Assembly (NCBI RefSeq): GCF_007679045.1
Contig: NZ_VEFS01000002.1
Coordinates: forward strand, 468,352-532,351
DNA length: 64,000 nt
Origin: Microbacterium sp. BH-3-3-3
GTDB taxonomy: Bacteria > Actinomycetota > Actinomycetes > Actinomycetales > Microbacteriaceae
Direction: 5' to 3'
The notes under the pieces are model-generated. The model was not told the origin of the DNA. It searched no databases and saw nothing but the letters and a program-made list of their open reading frames with translations. Each line of letters starts with the position of its first letter. Position 1 is the stretch's first letter. Made by a program: the position numbers and the translations under genes. Shown piece by piece: positions 8,865 through 18,065 of this stretch.

Positions 8865-9788
8865 CTACCGCTCGCCGCCCATCGTGGACGCGACCGTCGG
8901 AAGGTGCGAGCCTCCCGACCGCGTGCCCACATACACACCAGTCGGCGTGCCGGGTGGAACGTCCCAGACGTCGATGGCTTGTTGGCGCGACATCGTGACG
9001 TGCTTCTGAGCGTCGGGCGCCTCCTGCCATGGCACCTTGCCCTCGAGGCCGTACCCCTTCCAGTCCGGGCGGATGAGGCGCTGGCCGAGGGAGAGTCCGG
9101 CACCACCCTCGAGACGACGCGGGAAGACCCCCGTGCCCGCGACCAGGGGATCGGCGCGACCCCATGCGCGTTCGGGGACGGATTCGATCACGCCCGCAAG
9201 CGTCGTCGCGACGCTGCGGATGTGGCCTGCGTCGTAGGGCTCGAAGCCGTAGGCGAGCACGACGCCGGCGCGAATGACCACGGCGCTCACGGAAACCATC
9301 TCTGCGAGCACATCGAGGGTCTGCGGTGTCAGAAGGTCCTCGGCGAAGGAAGGCACGAATCCCTCGACGGTCCAACGGCCGTCAGCCGTGCGCCCGGGAC
9401 CCAGCGGCGGAAGTGGGAGCCCGTAGTCCTTCTGCGTCGATGCAGCGTCGACCAGTCTGATTTCGGGGAGAGGCGCAGGCAGATCGATCCACACCGCGTT
9501 CGTCTCCCGCCGATCTCCGTGCGGAATGCCGCTGTTCGTCGTGCCGTATTCGTACCCGATCAGGCGGCCCGCGCGACAGCGGTGCCCGGCGACGGACCCC
9601 TCGGCGACGTCGATCACCGCAACCGTCCAGATGTCGTTGCGGCGGATGCCGCGCAGAGCTGCCTCGCGCAGCTCGTACGGAGGTGCGGGCTGGCTGGCGA
9701 ACCAGGCCCACCCGCTGCCCTCCATCTCCGCTCGGAGCTGGGCCCGTTCGCGCAGAGCCTCCTCGCGCTTACGCTTGCCGAAAATCAC
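8865..9788 (-). CDS. Conserved hypothetical protein beside the type VII cluster
   Basis: A 307-residue soluble protein I do not recognise. It begins with a basic, charged helix (MIFGKRKREEALRERAQL), followed by a mixed alpha/beta body with segments such as WTVAVIDVAEGSVAGHRC, WWIDL-like NAVWIDLPAP and VVIRAGVVLAYGFEPYDAGH. There is no signal peptide, membrane segment or catalytic motif. It is convergent with the operon at 6828-8840 and is transcribed after the lone WXG100 gene, so an accessory or immunity-like role in that cluster is conceivable but unproven. Confidence 0.6.
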   Translation of the reverse strand: MIFGKRKREEALRERAQLRAEMEGSGWAWFASQPAPPYELREAALRGIRRNDIWTVAVIDVAEGSVAGHRCRAGRLIGYEYGTTNSGIPHGDRRETNAVWIDLPAPLPEIRLVDAASTQKDYGLPLPPLGPGRTADGRWTVEGFVPSFAEDLLTPQTLDVLAEMVSVSAVVIRAGVVLAYGFEPYDAGHIRSVATTLAGVIESVPERAWGRADPLVAGTGVFPRRLEGGAGLSLGQRLIRPDWKGYGLEGKVPWQEAPDAQKHVTMSRQQAIDVWDVPPGTPTGVYVGTRSGGSHLPTVASTMGGER

Positions 9789-9865
9789 GGTCGCAGTCTA
9801 CGTGCGCAACCCATCGCCGCGACCGATTGCGGGTGCAGCCACTCGCGGGAGGAGGGGGAAGGCGG

Positions 9866-10153
9866 TCAGAATGAACGTGCGAGCGCCGACTCGGCGTCGG
9901 CGATCGCCGTCCCGGTCCGTAGGAGCACTTCGGCGCAGCCGTCGAGCAGAGCCTGCATGGCGCGCATCTGCTCTTCCCACCGCGTCCGCGCGAGGGAGTA
10001 CGCCTCACGCGCCTCGCCCTGCCAACCACTCTCCATGGCAGCGAGCTGTGCGTCCAGCTGATCGAGTTCTGCGCCCATGCGTGACGACGCGCTGCGAAGC
10101 GTCTCGACGGTCTGGCTGACGCGGCCAAAATCGATCCGGATGCGATCCGCCAT
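9866..10153 (-). CDS. WXG100-family (ESAT-6-like) small secreted protein
   Basis: A 95-residue all-helical protein of exactly the family length, with the WXG turn in MESGWQGEAREAY at about residue 43 flanked by two amphipathic helices. There is no signal peptide, as expected for type VII export. The C-terminal YxxxD/E signal is imperfect (AYSLARTRWEE lies just after the turn). It is transcribed towards the unknown gene at 8865-9788 and divides the cluster from acs. Confidence 0.85.
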   Translation of the reverse strand: MADRIRIDFGRVSQTVETLRSASSRMGAELDQLDAQLAAMESGWQGEAREAYSLARTRWEEQMRAMQALLDGCAEVLLRTGTAIADAESALARSF

Positions 10154-10230
10154 CCTCGTCCCCCTCGAATGTCGATTCCCGACACCACAGTACCTAGCTC
10201 GACGGCCGCTCCCCGTGCTTTTCGAACGTT

Positions 10231-10271
10231 GAAGATCCCGGATGCCATGGATCACGGCATCCGGGATCTTC
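10231..10271. terminator. 16-bp perfect hairpin terminating acs
   Basis: Arms 10231-10246 and 10256-10271 pair perfectly across a 9-base loop. It begins one base after the acs stop codon (minus strand). The stem contains GGATGCC and its complement, a heptamer that is frequent throughout the window. Confidence 0.75.
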
Positions 10272-10272
10272 C

Positions 10273-12240
<1,968 letters not shown>

Positions 12241-12409
12241 CGCGGCGCTCCTTCGCGTTCACGGACGCCGGCGCCCATGCGCAGCGTCGTCACGTCGGTC
12301 ACGCTAGCGACACCCTCCGACACGGGCCACCTCCGATAGTTGGCATCGCGGTGATCGGTCGGCGCAGCAGGGAAACAACTGATATATCGCGTTGCATACG
12401 TCTGGAAAG

Positions 12410-12438
12410 TTGGTGGCGCCCTCCGGCGCGCGTACGCT
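12410..12438 (+). promoter_or_regulatory. Sigma70-type promoter for the 6C RNA
   Basis: TTGGTG at 12410-12415 and TACGCT at 12433-12438 are separated by 17 bases. This places the start of transcription near 12445, just upstream of the first 6C hairpin. Confidence 0.5.
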
Positions 12439-12444
12439 GTCTAC

Positions 12445-12552
12445 CGCCCGAACATCGCTTCCGGCACCGCGTCGGGGGAGCCCCCCAATTTTCCCCGGCG
12501 CGTGGCGGCATCCCTCGCCCCCCACTGTAGGGATGCCGCCCCCTTCATTTTC
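12445..12552 (+). ncRNA. 6C small RNA
   Basis: Two adjacent hairpins each expose six cytosines in the loop, the defining feature of the actinobacterial 6C RNA family. Hairpin 1 pairs 12468-12479 with 12491-12502 and has CCCCCC at 12481-12486. Hairpin 2 pairs 12504-12515 with 12529-12540 (12 perfect pairs) and has CCCCCC at 12518-12523. A short pyrimidine-rich tail follows. In M. tuberculosis the 6C RNA (B11) lies upstream of the ssd-tadA genes, which matches the position here directly before tadA. The family is reported to base-pair through its C-rich loops with G-rich mRNA sites. The 5' end is inferred from the promoter. Confidence 0.85.
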
Positions 12553-12673
12553 GGACGGTCCTCCCGCGCGACGAGGCGCGGGGTTCCTCCCCAGATGACT
12601 CATCGCTCCGTCTCTCCACCGATCGACCGATCCGGTCAGCGGGCGCGGTCGACCGGTCCCTACGGTCGTCGTC

Positions 12674-13657
12674 ATGTCGATTCCCTCCCTCCCCGCTCCG
12701 TCCGTCGTCGACGCGACGGACGCGGATCGCGACGACGCGGCGCTGGCGTTCCTCCGCCCGTTCCTCGACGACCCCACTGTCACCGATCTCTTCGTCAACG
12801 GCGAACGGGGCCTCTTCGTCGACCGCGGAGACGGCATCGTCCGCGTGCCGTCGTGGCGGGCCAGCGAGGCGGAGGTGCGACGACTCGCCGTCCGCCTCAT
12901 CGCGCGCGGAGGGCGGCACCTCGACGACGCCTCTCCCTGCGTCGATGTGAGGTGGGCGCGAGGGGTGCGCGTGCACGCGGTGCTCGCGCCCGTCGCCGCG
13001 ACCGGGACGTGCATCTCGGTGCGCGTGCCGGTGTGGTCCGCACCCGACATGGCGAGGCTCGAAGGTGCCGGCATGTTCGACGCCGCGCAGAGGGGCCGGC
13101 TCGAGGGACTCGTCGCTCGGCGCGACAACCTGCTGATCGTCGGCGCGACGGGGGCCGGGAAGACCACTCTCCTCGCCGCTCTCCTGGGCTGCGTCGCCGA
13201 CACCGAACGGATCGTGACGATCGAGGAGGTCGCCGAGCTGCGACCAGCGCACCCCCATCACGTCGCTCTCGAAGCGCGCCAGGCCAACATCGAAGGCGTC
13301 GGAGGCATCCCCGTGTCGCGTCTCGTGCGCGAGGCGCTGCGCATGAGGCCCGACCGGCTCGTGATCGGCGAGGTGCGCGGCGAAGAGGTGCGCGAGCTGC
13401 TGCTCGCGTTGAACACCGGCCACGACGGGGGAGCCGGGACGCTCCATGCCAACAGCCTCGTCGACGTCGCGCCCCGGCTCGAGGCCCTGGGCGCTCTCGC
13501 GGGGATGGATGCCGGGGCGGTGGCACGGCAGACGGCGGGGGCGATTGCGGCGATCGTGCACGTGGAGCGTGTCGCCGGGCGCCGCCGTGTCGCGGCATGG
13601 GGGCGACCCGCGATTCGCGACGGTCGACTGCTGATCGAGGCGCGGGAGTGGGAGTGA
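12674..13657 (+). CDS. tadA: TadA/CpaF-type secretion ATPase
   Basis: A 327-residue hexameric ATPase that powers assembly of Flp/Tad pili. Walker A is GATGAGKTT near residue 160, the Asp box is RIVTIEEVAELR, Walker B is RLVIGEVRGEE, and the His box is GTLHANS. It is short compared with proteobacterial TadA because the N-terminal extension is reduced, as in Mycobacterium Rv3659c. TACGGT ends 7 bases before the ATG, suggesting a leaderless start. The stop overlaps the start of the next tad gene. The ssd/tadZ-like gene that normally precedes tadA in mycobacteria is absent. Confidence 0.9.
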   Translation: MSIPSLPAPSVVDATDADRDDAALAFLRPFLDDPTVTDLFVNGERGLFVDRGDGIVRVPSWRASEAEVRRLAVRLIARGGRHLDDASPCVDVRWARGVRVHAVLAPVAATGTCISVRVPVWSAPDMARLEGAGMFDAAQRGRLEGLVARRDNLLIVGATGAGKTTLLAALLGCVADTERIVTIEEVAELRPAHPHHVALEARQANIEGVGGIPVSRLVREALRMRPDRLVIGEVRGEEVRELLLALNTGHDGGAGTLHANSLVDVAPRLEALGALAGMDAGAVARQTAGAIAAIVHVERVAGRRRVAAWGRPAIRDGRLLIEAREWE

Positions 13658-14550
13658 CACGGCCCTCCGCCCGTCCGGCCGCGGGCGACGACGACGCGAT
13701 CGAGACCGTCGCGCGGTTGGCGACGCTCATGGCCGGGGGCGCTGCACCGGCGGCGGCGTGGTCGCACCTCGCAGCCGGAGGCGGTGCCGTCGTGAACGCC
13801 GCAGCGGATGCCGCGCGACGCGGCGTCGACGTCGGACCCGTGCTGGTCGCCGCGGGCGGCTCGTGGATCGGGGTCGGGGCGATCTGGAGCGTCGCGGTCG
13901 AGACCGGAGCTCCCCTTGCCGAGACGCTGCGCGGGGCCGTCGTGGCGCTGCGCGATGTTTCGGAGGTGTCGGCCGATGTGGCCGTCGCGCTGGCCGAGCC
14001 CACCTCGACCGCCCGGCTGCTCGGCTGGTTGCCGGTGCTCGGGGTGCCGATGGGGTACGCGATGGGGTTCGACCCCGTGAGCATCCTCGTCACCGATCCC
14101 CTCGGACCGCCGTGCCTGGTCATCGGGGGCCTCCTCATGGTCGGGGCGCGACTCTGGACGAGAGCGCTCGCGCGCCGAGCTCGCCCGGCCGCACGCATTC
14201 CGGGTCTGGAGCCCGAGCTGTGGGCCGTCGCGCTGTCGGCGGGAGTGTCGGTCGACCGCGCGAGCGCGCTTATGGGCGGCCTCGCCGACGTCGGGGAGGA
14301 CGATCAGGCGACAGCGGCCGTGCAGCGGACGCTCGATCTGGCGACCCGGGCGGGTGTCCCCGCCGTCGAGCTGCTCCGCGGCGACGCGTGGCTCGCCCGC
14401 CACCGCGCGCGCACCGAGGGGCGAACGGCCGCAGCGCGGCTGTCGACGCGGCTGCTGCTTCCGCTCGCCGTCTGCACCCTCCCCGCGTTCCTCCTCCTCG
14501 CCGTCGTTCCGCTGGTGCTCGGCATCGTCCGATCGAACGCCTTCCCCTGA
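13654..14550 (+). CDS. TadB/TadC-type pilus platform protein (two halves in one gene)
   Basis: A 298-residue type II secretion F-family membrane protein starting at a GTG that overlaps the tadA stop. The N-terminal half (LMAGGAAPAAAWSHLA) and the C-terminal half (ALSAGVSVDRASALMGGL) each resemble a GspF cytoplasmic helical unit. They are separated by two membrane segments around residues 125-170, and a final membrane segment ends the protein. Mycobacteria encode TadB and TadC separately, so this looks like a condensed single platform protein. It acts in the inner membrane with TadA. Confidence 0.8.
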   Translation: MTRPSARPAAGDDDAIETVARLATLMAGGAAPAAAWSHLAAGGGAVVNAAADAARRGVDVGPVLVAAGGSWIGVGAIWSVAVETGAPLAETLRGAVVALRDVSEVSADVAVALAEPTSTARLLGWLPVLGVPMGYAMGFDPVSILVTDPLGPPCLVIGGLLMVGARLWTRALARRARPAARIPGLEPELWAVALSAGVSVDRASALMGGLADVGEDDQATAAVQRTLDLATRAGVPAVELLRGDAWLARHRARTEGRTAAARLSTRLLLPLAVCTLPAFLLLAVVPLVLGIVRSNAFP

Positions 14551-14634
14551 CCCGCGATCCCGCGCGACCGCGCCCTCCGCTCGCCGTCGGCCCGCGGAGT
14601 CATCCCCTCCCCACCTCTACCCCTGGAGAACGAC

Positions 14635-14796
14635 ATGCCTCTCTTCCCTCATCGCGACTCGGGTTCTTCCTTGCTCCCGTTTCCCTCCCTCACGTCGGCG
14701 CGGGCGGGTGCGCTCTTCCTCGACGAACGGGGGGCGGCGACGGCCGAGTACGCGGTCGCCACGATGGCGGCAATTGTCGCATTAGGGCATGCTTAG
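14635..14796 (+). pseudogene. DUF4244 pilin-like gene, 5' part truncated by element insertion
   Basis: The frame opens with GGAG before the ATG and encodes a 53-residue product. A 30-residue leader is followed by RGAATAEYAVATMAA, the Flp/DUF4244 pilin signature (G, then TAEYA at the start of the hydrophobic helix). After codon 44 the frame enters foreign sequence (AIVALGHA) and stops at 14794. The missing part is found at 23545-23644. Joining 14635-14768 to 23545-23644 gives an uninterrupted 77-codon pilin-like gene. The tad pilus in this strain therefore probably lacks this subunit unless the element excises. Confidence 0.85.
14765..14768. other. attL core (TGGC) of the integrative element
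   Basis: TGGC is shared with 23541-23544, and the sequences diverge on either side. Taking the left flank plus TGGC plus the right flank reconstructs a gapless DUF4244 reading frame, so this is the most economical crossover position. It lies 32 bases upstream of the integrase start codon, the usual place for the site of a large serine integrase. The exact core could be 2-4 bases long. Confidence 0.7.
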
Positions 14797-14799
14797 GTC

Positions 14800-16299
14800 A
14801 TGACCCCGAAGTCGCAGACCCGCGCCGCGATCTACGCCCGTCAGTCGGTCGCCGCTGACGAGCTCCTCGCCGATCAGATCGCGCGATGCCGCGACCTGGC
14901 ATCGGCCAAGGGCTTCGACGTCGTCGAGGTCTACAGCGACAACAACGTGAGCGGCTACAAAGCGCGCGAGGCGGGCACCGCCTTCTCCCGGATGCTGGAG
15001 GATGCGCGCGCCGGTCGCTTCGACGTGCTCATCGTGCGCAAGCTCGACCGCCTCGGGCGATCCCTCGCGGCCCTCGAGGCATTCGCGGCCGCTCGAGTCG
15101 CTGTGGTGACGATCGACGAGAACATCGACCTCACGACGGTCAACGGGCGACTCATGGCGAACCTTCTCACCTCCGTCGCCCGCGCCGAGGTCGAGATCAA
15201 GGCCGAGCGACGGGTGAACGCGAACAACGCGCGACGTGCCCGCGAGAGCGGCGGCATCCCGACCTCGGGTCGCGTGCCCTACGGCTACCGATGGGTCCCG
15301 ACGAAGGACCGCGGCGACGGCGACGCCTACGTCATCGACGGCCCAAAGGGCGAGCCGGGAACGCCGGCCGAACGCGACAATGACCGCGCCGCCGACGTGC
15401 GAGAGATCTACAGCGCGTTTCTCGCGGGGGTCGCCCTCGGCTCGATCGCACGCGACCTCAACGCACGAGGGCGACGGACCGTCCCCACCAAGAGTCACCC
15501 CGAGGGCGTGCCGTTCACCCCGACAACGCTGCGCCGGATGCTCATGTCTCCCTACTACTGCGCTCGAATGCCGCTCGAGGCCGCGGAGAAGTACGACCAG
15601 CGCGCCCTCACCCGCGGCACGACAACGCCGGGGCGCTGGGAGCCAATCGTCAGCGTCGAAGAGTGGGAGGCCGCGAAGGCGCGACTCGAGCACCCCGAGC
15701 GCAAGACGTCCCCCGGCCCCTCCCGTCGCTGGCTCCTGTCAGGCATCGCAGTGTGCGGCGTGTGCCGCATGCCGATCCGCGCCGGCGGCGGCGAGAAGGG
15801 CGTGCACAGCTACCGGTGCGGCTCAATGGCTCACTTCATGCGACGAGGCGACCCTCTCGACCGCTTCGTCGAACGCGTCATCGTCGCCCGCCTCGCCCGC
15901 CCCGACGCCGTCGACCTCCTCGACGATCGCGAGCGCGGCGACGCCGACGCCCTCCGCGCCGAGCGCGAGCGCCTCGCGACCGCGATCCGTCAGGCGGGCG
16001 ACGACGAAATGGACGGGCTGATTGACCGCGCCGAGCGCGTGCGACTCACGAAGCGCGCGAACGCCCGCGTCGCCGAGATCGACGAAAAGCTGCGCTCGGG
16101 CGCCGACGTCGACGCGCTCGCGGGCATCGTGGGCGCGAGCGACGTACGGGCAACATGGGACACGCTGAGCCTCGGGCGCAAGCGTGCGATCCTCGAGGCG
16201 CTCGCGACCGTCATCGTCCACTCAGTCGGGCAGGGCAACCGCCGGAATATGAGCGACGAGGCAATGGCGAAGACCGTCGACTTTGAGTGGCACGACTAG
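14800..16299 (+). CDS. Large serine recombinase (site-specific integrase)
   Basis: A 499-residue integrase that catalyses attP x attB recombination. The resolvase domain (1-150) has the catalytic serine in IYARQS (Ser16) and the RKLDRLGRS arginine motif. A recombinase DNA-binding domain follows (GGIPTSGRVPYGYRW onward). A zinc ribbon is formed by CGVC near residue 320 and a downstream Cys in SYRCG. A coiled-coil (about residues 375-440, DALRAERERLATAIR) completes the family layout. Length is typical (450-600). It is adjacent to attL and oriented inward. No excisionase partner was recognised among the small genes of the element. Confidence 0.95.
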   Translation: MTPKSQTRAAIYARQSVAADELLADQIARCRDLASAKGFDVVEVYSDNNVSGYKAREAGTAFSRMLEDARAGRFDVLIVRKLDRLGRSLAALEAFAAARVAVVTIDENIDLTTVNGRLMANLLTSVARAEVEIKAERRVNANNARRARESGGIPTSGRVPYGYRWVPTKDRGDGDAYVIDGPKGEPGTPAERDNDRAADVREIYSAFLAGVALGSIARDLNARGRRTVPTKSHPEGVPFTPTTLRRMLMSPYYCARMPLEAAEKYDQRALTRGTTTPGRWEPIVSVEEWEAAKARLEHPERKTSPGPSRRWLLSGIAVCGVCRMPIRAGGGEKGVHSYRCGSMAHFMRRGDPLDRFVERVIVARLARPDAVDLLDDRERGDADALRAERERLATAIRQAGDDEMDGLIDRAERVRLTKRANARVAEIDEKLRSGADVDALAGIVGASDVRATWDTLSLGRKRAILEALATVIVHSVGQGNRRNMSDEAMAKTVDFEWHD

Positions 16300-16308
16300 C
16301 GGAGCCCT

Positions 16309-16791
16309 CTAGAGATCCCGGTTATTCAACCCCTTGTCCGGGTCATCAATGCCGATGCGCGCAAATTCGTTCGTGTTCCGCTCAAGGCTGTCCTCATTGA
16401 CGCTGTTCTCGCCTTCCACGAGGCGGAGTTCTTCGCGCGCATTCAGACGGTTCCCGGCCATGATTCGATCGGTTCGCGTTCGCTCCTCGTACTTCCGAGC
16501 CTCGACCAGCCTGGGCAGGATCTCCGCCTTCGTGCGAAGAAGCGCGCGACGCTCGACCTTGAGCTGCTCGATGTCCACCTTCGTGCTGCGCTCGATAAAT
16601 CTGTTCTGACGCCGCTGTCCTGGGGCCGCGAGCAGAACCAGAACCAGGCCGACCGCGGTCACGGCGAACCCGGCGACGGTCATGGCGTCCCCGATTGCTC
16701 GGTTCTCCACGAATGCAGGAATGCCGGCTAGCGCCGCGACGGCCAGCCCTAGTCCAAGTACCGACAGGGCGACAGTCATTCGGGTCGTCAT
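16309..16791 (-). CDS. Two-TM membrane protein with cytoplasmic coiled coil
   Basis: A 160-residue unknown protein. Two transmembrane helices (about 8-30 and 38-56) are joined by a short loop. They are followed by a highly charged helical tail (about 60-160) with features such as KVDIEQLKVERRALLRTK, likely a coiled coil. It converges with the integrase (9-bp gap) and is divergent from the HEPN-like gene at 16844, sharing a 52-bp intergenic region. Small membrane proteins next to HEPN or other effector genes are common in anti-phage cassettes, but nothing here proves that role. Confidence 0.65.
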   Translation of the reverse strand: MTTRMTVALSVLGLGLAVAALAGIPAFVENRAIGDAMTVAGFAVTAVGLVLVLLAAPGQRRQNRFIERSTKVDIEQLKVERRALLRTKAEILPRLVEARKYEERTRTDRIMAGNRLNAREELRLVEGENSVNEDSLERNTNEFARIGIDDPDKGLNNRDL

Positions 16792-16831
16792 GTCGCGATC
16801 GTATCGACGTCGCCGGTGCGCGAGTCGCCGC

Positions 16832-16837
16832 TAGCCT
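16832..16837 (+). promoter_or_regulatory. -10 box for a leaderless mRNA of the HEPN-like gene
   Basis: TAGCCT followed by six bases and the ATG at 16844, giving a predicted start of transcription at the start codon. No Shine-Dalgarno sequence is visible between them. Confidence 0.5.
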
Positions 16838-16843
16838 CGGCTG

Positions 16844-17314
16844 ATGATCTCTCGCTTCGCGTCTCCTGGCGACGACTACCTGCGACGGATCGGTGAGCTC
16901 GCCTACGCGGTGTCCTCGCTCGAGTGGACCGTCCTCGGCGACCTTTACCGGCTTCGCGCCTGTGTACCGGACAGTCTCACCGCGGGCCACCTCGCAGGGC
17001 AGACCACCGGAACGATTGCATCGCGACTGCTCGACGCGTCGAAGCGGATCAGTGAGGCAGAGGTCGCCGCCTTCATCCGTGCCGGCGGCGAGGCCTTGTC
17101 CGAGGCGGCGACGCTCCGGAACGCCGTTCTGCACGCCCGCCCCGCGACGATCGACGATGAGCAGCGCCTCTACCGCTGGCGCCTGGGTAGTAAGCCCGAG
17201 GCCTTCGCGATCAGCGACGAATGGCTCGATAACACGCTGCTTACCATCGCCAAGCTGTCGCATTCGGTGGACGCCGCTCGTCTTAGCTTCGACGACTATC
17301 CGCATCCCGGATAA
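16844..17314 (+). CDS. Hypothetical protein with a HEPN-like RNxxxH motif
   Basis: A 156-residue all-helical soluble protein of unknown function. The segment TLRNAVLHARP places Arg92, Asn93 and His97 in an RX4H arrangement, the catalytic signature of HEPN ribonucleases, after an N-terminal four-helix-like region. Many HEPN proteins are toxins or abortive-infection nucleases. The motif alone is weak evidence, and the fold was judged from helix pattern only. The gene is cargo of the element, divergent from a two-TM protein, and appears to be transcribed as a leaderless single gene. Confidence 0.55.
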   Translation: MISRFASPGDDYLRRIGELAYAVSSLEWTVLGDLYRLRACVPDSLTAGHLAGQTTGTIASRLLDASKRISEAEVAAFIRAGGEALSEAATLRNAVLHARPATIDDEQRLYRWRLGSKPEAFAISDEWLDNTLLTIAKLSHSVDAARLSFDDYPHPG

Positions 17315-17543
17315 GACGCTCCCGGCACGCAACTACTCAGTCGGGTACGCCCGGATAGCGACAGCGGGCGCCGTTGCTTACTCGGCGTATCCGAGCGACG
17401 TTATGCACGTTCTCAACTACTCAGCCTTGCGCGGCGACGTTGTGGCGCTGCGCCCTCTGCCGCTGGCGACGGAAGTGACCGGCGACCCCTAACTCTGATC
17501 GCGTGCGAGACATAGGCGACGGGCCGACTCCGACTCCTCACTC

Positions 17544-17740
17544 TGTCCAGATTTGCGACTTGGACAGACTTCGCGGCCGACCGGCTGTCCAGGTTGTCCA
17601 GGTCGACAGGCGACGGCATTGATCCGCGTCATTCCGCGGGTATTCCGTAGTTCGTCCAAGTTGTCCAGATCGTCCAAGCTGTCCGTCCAGGACAGGCCCC
17701 CCTATAGGGGCCTGGGATCTGGACAAGCCGCTGGACACGG
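17544..17740. repeat. Iteron-like array of GTCCA repeats
   Basis: The core GTCCA(A/G) recurs at 17588 and 17597 and at 17654, 17663, 17672 and (as GTCC) 17681, each spaced exactly 9 bases, plus 17545 and 17685. Inverted copies (TGGAC) occur near 17561, 17720 and 17732. The array lies in a 610-bp non-coding gap immediately upstream of the RepA-type operon. Such phased repeats typically bind a replication initiator or a recombination/regulatory protein. No coding potential with a ribosome-binding site is seen in the gap. Confidence 0.65.
17693..17714. other. Perfect 8-bp-arm palindrome next to the iteron array
   Basis: CAGGCCCC (17693-17700) and GGGGCCTG (17707-17714) flank CCTATA. It sits inside the iteron cluster and could be a cruciform or nick-type origin component, an operator, or a hairpin terminator for leftward transcription. 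Its role is not determined by sequence. Confidence 0.45.
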
Positions 17741-17819
17741 CAGGGTGCAGAGAAGAGTGATGACCATTCGCCAAGAACTCAGATACTCAGTGAAACTCCC
17801 GGTCAGAGGACTATTTCGT

Positions 17820-17848
17820 TTGACATATGTCGGACCGGGCCCTACAGT
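17820..17848 (+). promoter_or_regulatory. Consensus sigma70 promoter with overlapping operators, rep operon
   Basis: TTGACA (17820-17825), a 17-base spacer and TACAGT (17843-17848) make the best canonical promoter in the window. The -35 is overlapped by the palindrome GACATATGTC (17822-17831). The -10 is overlapped by an inverted repeat, ACAGT (17844-17848) with ACTGT (17853-17857). This predicts tight repression of the downstream operon (17925-21889) by a DNA-binding protein, with transcription starting near 17855. Confidence 0.7.
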
Positions 17849-17924
17849 CATAACTGTCAGCTACAACGAAACGCCGCAGGGGAACGTCCCCGGCGGATGA
17901 CGCTCCCTTCTCGGAAGGACGAGC

Positions 17925-18065
17925 ATGGTAGTTGACACGAAAGCGGAGAGCGCCACCCCGGAGGGGGACGTTGCCTCCCGCATCGCCAGCGCCGCGCCGC
18001 CTCTCAGCGATTCGTCGCGTGCTCGCCTCGCTCTTCTCCTTCGCCCCTCGGCGGCGCTGCGATGA
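17925..18065 (+). CDS. Small 46-residue protein, first gene of the rep operon
   Basis: The short frame starts at an ATG with GGAAGGAC at ideal distance and ends in ATGA, overlapping the next gene. The product begins MVVDTKAES and ends SSRARLALLLRPSAALR. The C-terminal Arg-Leu-rich helix resembles tails of small proteins that precede replication genes in actinobacterial plasmids and integrative elements. Function unknown; a regulatory or accessory role at the iterons is only a guess. Confidence 0.6.
   Translation: MVVDTKAESATPEGDVASRIASAAPPLSDSSRARLALLLRPSAALR

Noticed and set aside
16309..17314. Calling the left-arm pair a proven defence system
   Set aside because: Only a six-residue motif and a topology guess support it, so it is listed as a hypothesis.
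17489..17677. Reverse-strand frame over the iterons encoding Leu-Asp-Asn type repeats
   Set aside because: The peptide repeat merely reflects the 9-bp DNA repeat. There is no ribosome-binding site and the array also contains inverted copies, so a DNA-binding role is more likely.
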